From the NCBI GenBank assembly GCA_009923345.1, contig RFTR01000026.1, positions 1-16,211 of the forward strand: 16,211 bases of DNA, given 5' to 3'. Shown piece after piece: positions 14,048 to 16,211 of this stretch (its first letter is position 1; each line of letters opens with the position of its first letter). Position numbers and translations under genes: made by a program. The notes beneath the pieces were generated by a model. The model saw only the letters and a list, made by a program, of their open reading frames with translations. It was not told the origin of the DNA and ran no database searches. The stretch is from Betaproteobacteria bacterium. GTDB taxonomy: Bacteria > Pseudomonadota > Gammaproteobacteria > Burkholderiales > Burkholderiaceae_C.

Positions 14048-15226
14048 ATGTCTCAAATTCTCTACATCACCAATATCCAGATCGACTTCGGGGTGCTCAG
14101 CACCTTAAAGGTCGAGTGCGAAAAATCATCTATTCACCGCCCATTGATTGTCACAGACCAAGGCGTCAAAGCGGTCGGCATATTGCAAAAGGCACTTGAT
14201 GCCTTGGGTGGCATGCCAGTCGCAGTGTTTGACCAAACGCCGTCTAATCCCAACGAGGCCTCTGTCAGAGCTGCGGTAGCGGTTTACCACGCCAATAAAT
14301 GCGATGGTTTGATCGCAGTGGGCGGTGGCTCCTCCATCGATTGCGCCAAGGGTGTCGCTATTGCAGCAACCCATGAGGGTGCTCTAAAAACTTACGCGAC
14401 CATCGAAGGTGGTTCTCCCAAAATCACCCCTGCTGTTTGCCCTTTGATTGCAGTACCTACCACTGCGGGCACAGGAAGCGAAGTTGCACGTGGTGCGATC
14501 GTCATCGTGGACGATGGCCGTAAATTGGGTTTCCACTCTTGGCATTTGGTGCCTAAGGTGGCGCTGTTAGATCCAGAACTCACCCTGGGTCTGCCACCCG
14601 GATTGACAGCCGCCACAGGCATGGACGCGATTGCGCACTGCATGGAAACCTTTATGGCCGCCCCTTTTAATCCACCCGCAGACGGTATCGCTTTGGATGG
14701 ACTAACCCGTGGATGGGCCTATATCGAGCGTGCCACCAACAACGGCCAAGACCGCGATGCCCGCTTGAACATGATGAGTGCTTCTATGCAAGGCGCTATG
14801 GCCTTTCAAAAGGGATTGGGCTGTGTGCATAGCCTCAGCCACAGCTTGGGCGGCGTCAATCCAAAACTCCACCACGGCACGCTAAATGCCATGTTTCTTC
14901 CTGCCGTTGTGCGTTTCAATGCGCACGCCGAATCGGTGCAACGTGACAAGCGCTTGCAACGCATGGCCTATGCAATGGGTTTAGGCGATGTAGGCGGTGC
15001 TGATGCATCGGCTAAGTCTTCTATGGAGGCTGCCGAAGCCGTTGCTCAAGCCATTACCGCGATGAACGCCAGACTCGGTTTGCCTAAAGGACTTGCTGCG
15101 ATGGGCGTTGATCGCGCATGGTTTGACAAAATTATCGAAGGCGCTATGGCAGACCATTGCCATAAAACCAATCCGCGTATTGCGACGGCTCAGGAATACC
15201 GCGAGATGCTGGAATCTGCGATGTAA
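14048..15226 (+). CDS. Iron-type alcohol dehydrogenase, 4-hydroxybutyrate dehydrogenase-like
   Basis: 392 residues, group III metal-dependent NAD(P) alcohol dehydrogenase. The NAD-binding part has G92-G-G-S-S-I-D and PTTAGTGSEV. The metal ligands are D193 and H197 (GMDAIAHCMET), H261 (GLGCVHSLSHSLGG) and a histidine of LHHGTLNAMF (H275/H276). From memory the whole chain closely resembles the 4-hydroxybutyrate dehydrogenase of Cupriavidus necator (for example LGFHSWHLVPK, MMSASMQGAMAFQKGLG, DHCHKTNP), which interconverts 4-hydroxybutyrate and succinate semialdehyde. That alignment was not computed, so substrate is tentative; maleylacetate reductase is another member of the superfamily but lacks this overall pattern. 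No good Shine-Dalgarno precedes ATG 14048. It diverges from the hydrolase unit and ends in a small tandem duplication over its stop codon. Confidence 0.88.
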   Translation: MSQILYITNIQIDFGVLSTLKVECEKSSIHRPLIVTDQGVKAVGILQKALDALGGMPVAVFDQTPSNPNEASVRAAVAVYHANKCDGLIAVGGGSSIDCAKGVAIAATHEGALKTYATIEGGSPKITPAVCPLIAVPTTAGTGSEVARGAIVIVDDGRKLGFHSWHLVPKVALLDPELTLGLPPGLTAATGMDAIAHCMETFMAAPFNPPADGIALDGLTRGWAYIERATNNGQDRDARLNMMSASMQGAMAFQKGLGCVHSLSHSLGGVNPKLHHGTLNAMFLPAVVRFNAHAESVQRDKRLQRMAYAMGLGDVGGADASAKSSMEAAEAVAQAITAMNARLGLPKGLAAMGVDRAWFDKIIEGAMADHCHKTNPRIATAQEYREMLESAM

Positions 15227-15254
15227 CTTGGGTTTAAAGAAGTTGGGTTTAGAG
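15225..15254 (+). repeat. 15-base tandem duplication over the dehydrogenase stop codon
   Basis: AACTTGGGTTTAAAG (15225-15239) is followed at once by AAGTTGGGTTTAGAG (15240-15254), 13 of 15 bases the same. The first copy overlaps the TAA stop at 15224-15226. It lies in the short gap between two convergent genes and does not form a clear hairpin terminator. Confidence 0.6.
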
Positions 15255-15263
15255 CATTTAGAT

Positions 15264-16211
15264 TCAGAGTTTTTCAACCAAAGCGATATCTGGCTCATCT
15301 AACCAATGCGCAAATTCATCTGCGAGTTGTTGACTGGCGCTGACCGCATCACTCCATACTTTCACGCGCGCCGACAAATCGTGTCCATAAGTCACAAAGT
15401 CGCTGCGATCGGGTAATTTGCCATTGGGTAAAGATTTCACCCATACTGGGTTCGGTGCCAACAACACCATATTGTCCAAAAACGGGGTGGATGCATGGCG
15501 CCACTTCAAGGCTTTATCGAGCCAACCAGGCACCACTGCTTTTTGGAAATGGGGATACAAAACAATGGGGCTGGTGCTGGTCGTTTGGTAGTTCAAATGC
15601 AAGTGGTAGTCGGTAATACCGCCGTCCCAATACGCGCCAGTGGGCGCATTTGGAATGTCATGTACCGCTTGCAACACGAAAGGAATCGAGCAACTTGCTT
15701 GTATGGCTGGCATAAAGTTGCTGGCGGTTAAAGCTAAGTGTTGGGTTTTAAAGTCTTGCGTGCTAAAGGGCAGTTTTGCATGCGATGCAGAAAACACGAT
15801 ACGTTCTAGCCACGCTCCCATCGCAGGCCGACTTACCAAGTTGGTGAGAAAAGCCACTGCATATCCCAGAGGTGTCCAAACGCGATGCTCTCGGTTTAAT
15901 AGATGTTTGCCGTGGGATGTCACGACATGCAATCGGTATCTAGGATGGTTCAGCACTTCCTCCATGCGACCACCATAAAAACTCTGCAAGCTGGCGCCAA
16001 ATGCATCGCTCACTTGCTTGGCACTAGGGCGCTTCTGACCTGGCTGCACGTCATAGTGCTGGTGTATGTAATCGTGCTCCAGTTTTTTCAGACTGTGCAC
16101 CGAATCGTTCAAACATGCAGTCGCCATGCGCCAAGCACCGATGGACGCGCCGACTAAATCTAAGGGTTGATCGCTTTGCGGCAACCATTCCCCAAAAATA
16201 AATCGGTCTAG
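15264..16211 (-). CDS. Patatin-like phospholipase (5' end beyond window)
   Basis: A patatin-type serine acyl-hydrolase with a Ser-Asp dyad. The nucleophile elbow G-A-S-I-G is coded near 16139-16151, with serine at 16143-16145, and the catalytic aspartate is in YWDGGITDY. The frame is open to the right edge with family-like sequence (LDRFIFGEWLP), so an in-frame TTG at 16184 is not the likely start. The oxyanion glycine loop, expected upstream of the nucleophile elbow, is off the window; 315 codons plus stop are visible. GAWRMATACL follows the elbow, and SRPAMGAWLERIVFS and ASCSIPFVLQAVHDIP fill the core. No signal peptide can be judged. It converges with the iron-type dehydrogenase. It could hydrolyse phospholipids or storage lipids; the substrate is not visible. 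Confidence 0.85.
   Translation of the reverse strand, partial: LDRFIFGEWLPQSDQPLDLVGASIGAWRMATACLNDSVHSLKKLEHDYIHQHYDVQPGQKRPSAKQVSDAFGASLQSFYGGRMEEVLNHPRYRLHVVTSHGKHLLNREHRVWTPLGYAVAFLTNLVSRPAMGAWLERIVFSASHAKLPFSTQDFKTQHLALTASNFMPAIQASCSIPFVLQAVHDIPNAPTGAYWDGGITDYHLHLNYQTTSTSPIVLYPHFQKAVVPGWLDKALKWRHASTPFLDNMVLLAPNPVWVKSLPNGKLPDRSDFVTYGHDLSARVKVWSDAVSASQQLADEFAHWLDEPDIALVEKL

Overview
The window looks like chromosomal DNA from a betaproteobacterium of the order Burkholderiales, probably Comamonadaceae. The basis is the gene order mltG-tmk-holB-tatD divergent from ygfZ, the long second-copy IF-1 with a basic C-terminal tail, and protein sequences that resemble this group from memory. G+C is roughly half by eye. 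Genus cannot be fixed from the sequence. There are no tRNA or rRNA genes, no insertion sequences and no CRISPR array. Coding density is high and no gene-free stretch exceeds about 110 bases.

Left region (1-3293, minus strand): a three-gene transcription unit. It reads PhyH-family Fe(II)/2-oxoglutarate dioxygenase, then a DRL-like/SAF-domain NAD(P) oxidoreductase broken by a frameshift at a CCCCAAAA run, then a periplasmic cytochrome that runs off the left edge. The cytochrome is a fusion of SoxX and SoxA in one chain with three CxxCH haem sites and the SoxA active-site cysteine. It is easy to miss because its reading frame has no stop inside the window. This is the most unusual item seen.

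Middle-left (3294-6647, plus strand): a second-copy infA, tadA (tRNA adenosine deaminase) and an S66 LD-carboxypeptidase form a tight plus-strand unit. A separate NAD(P)-dependent aldehyde dehydrogenase follows, with its own good ribosome binding site.

Middle (6732-11085, minus strand): a conserved housekeeping run, mltG, tmk, holB, tatD, ending with an exported ankyrin-repeat protein that starts at TTG inside the end of tatD. It links cell-wall glycan cutting, dTTP supply, the clamp loader and a TatD-type nuclease. ygfZ (11134-12120) diverges from mltG across 48 bases.

Right region (12172-16211): an alpha/beta hydrolase (HSL-type) and a thioesterase-acetyltransferase fusion overlap by ATGA on the minus strand. 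An iron-type alcohol dehydrogenase resembling 4-hydroxybutyrate dehydrogenase diverges from them. A patatin-like lipase runs off the right edge on the minus strand. Together these suggest acyl, ester and hydroxy-acid metabolism, which is an inference from the families alone.
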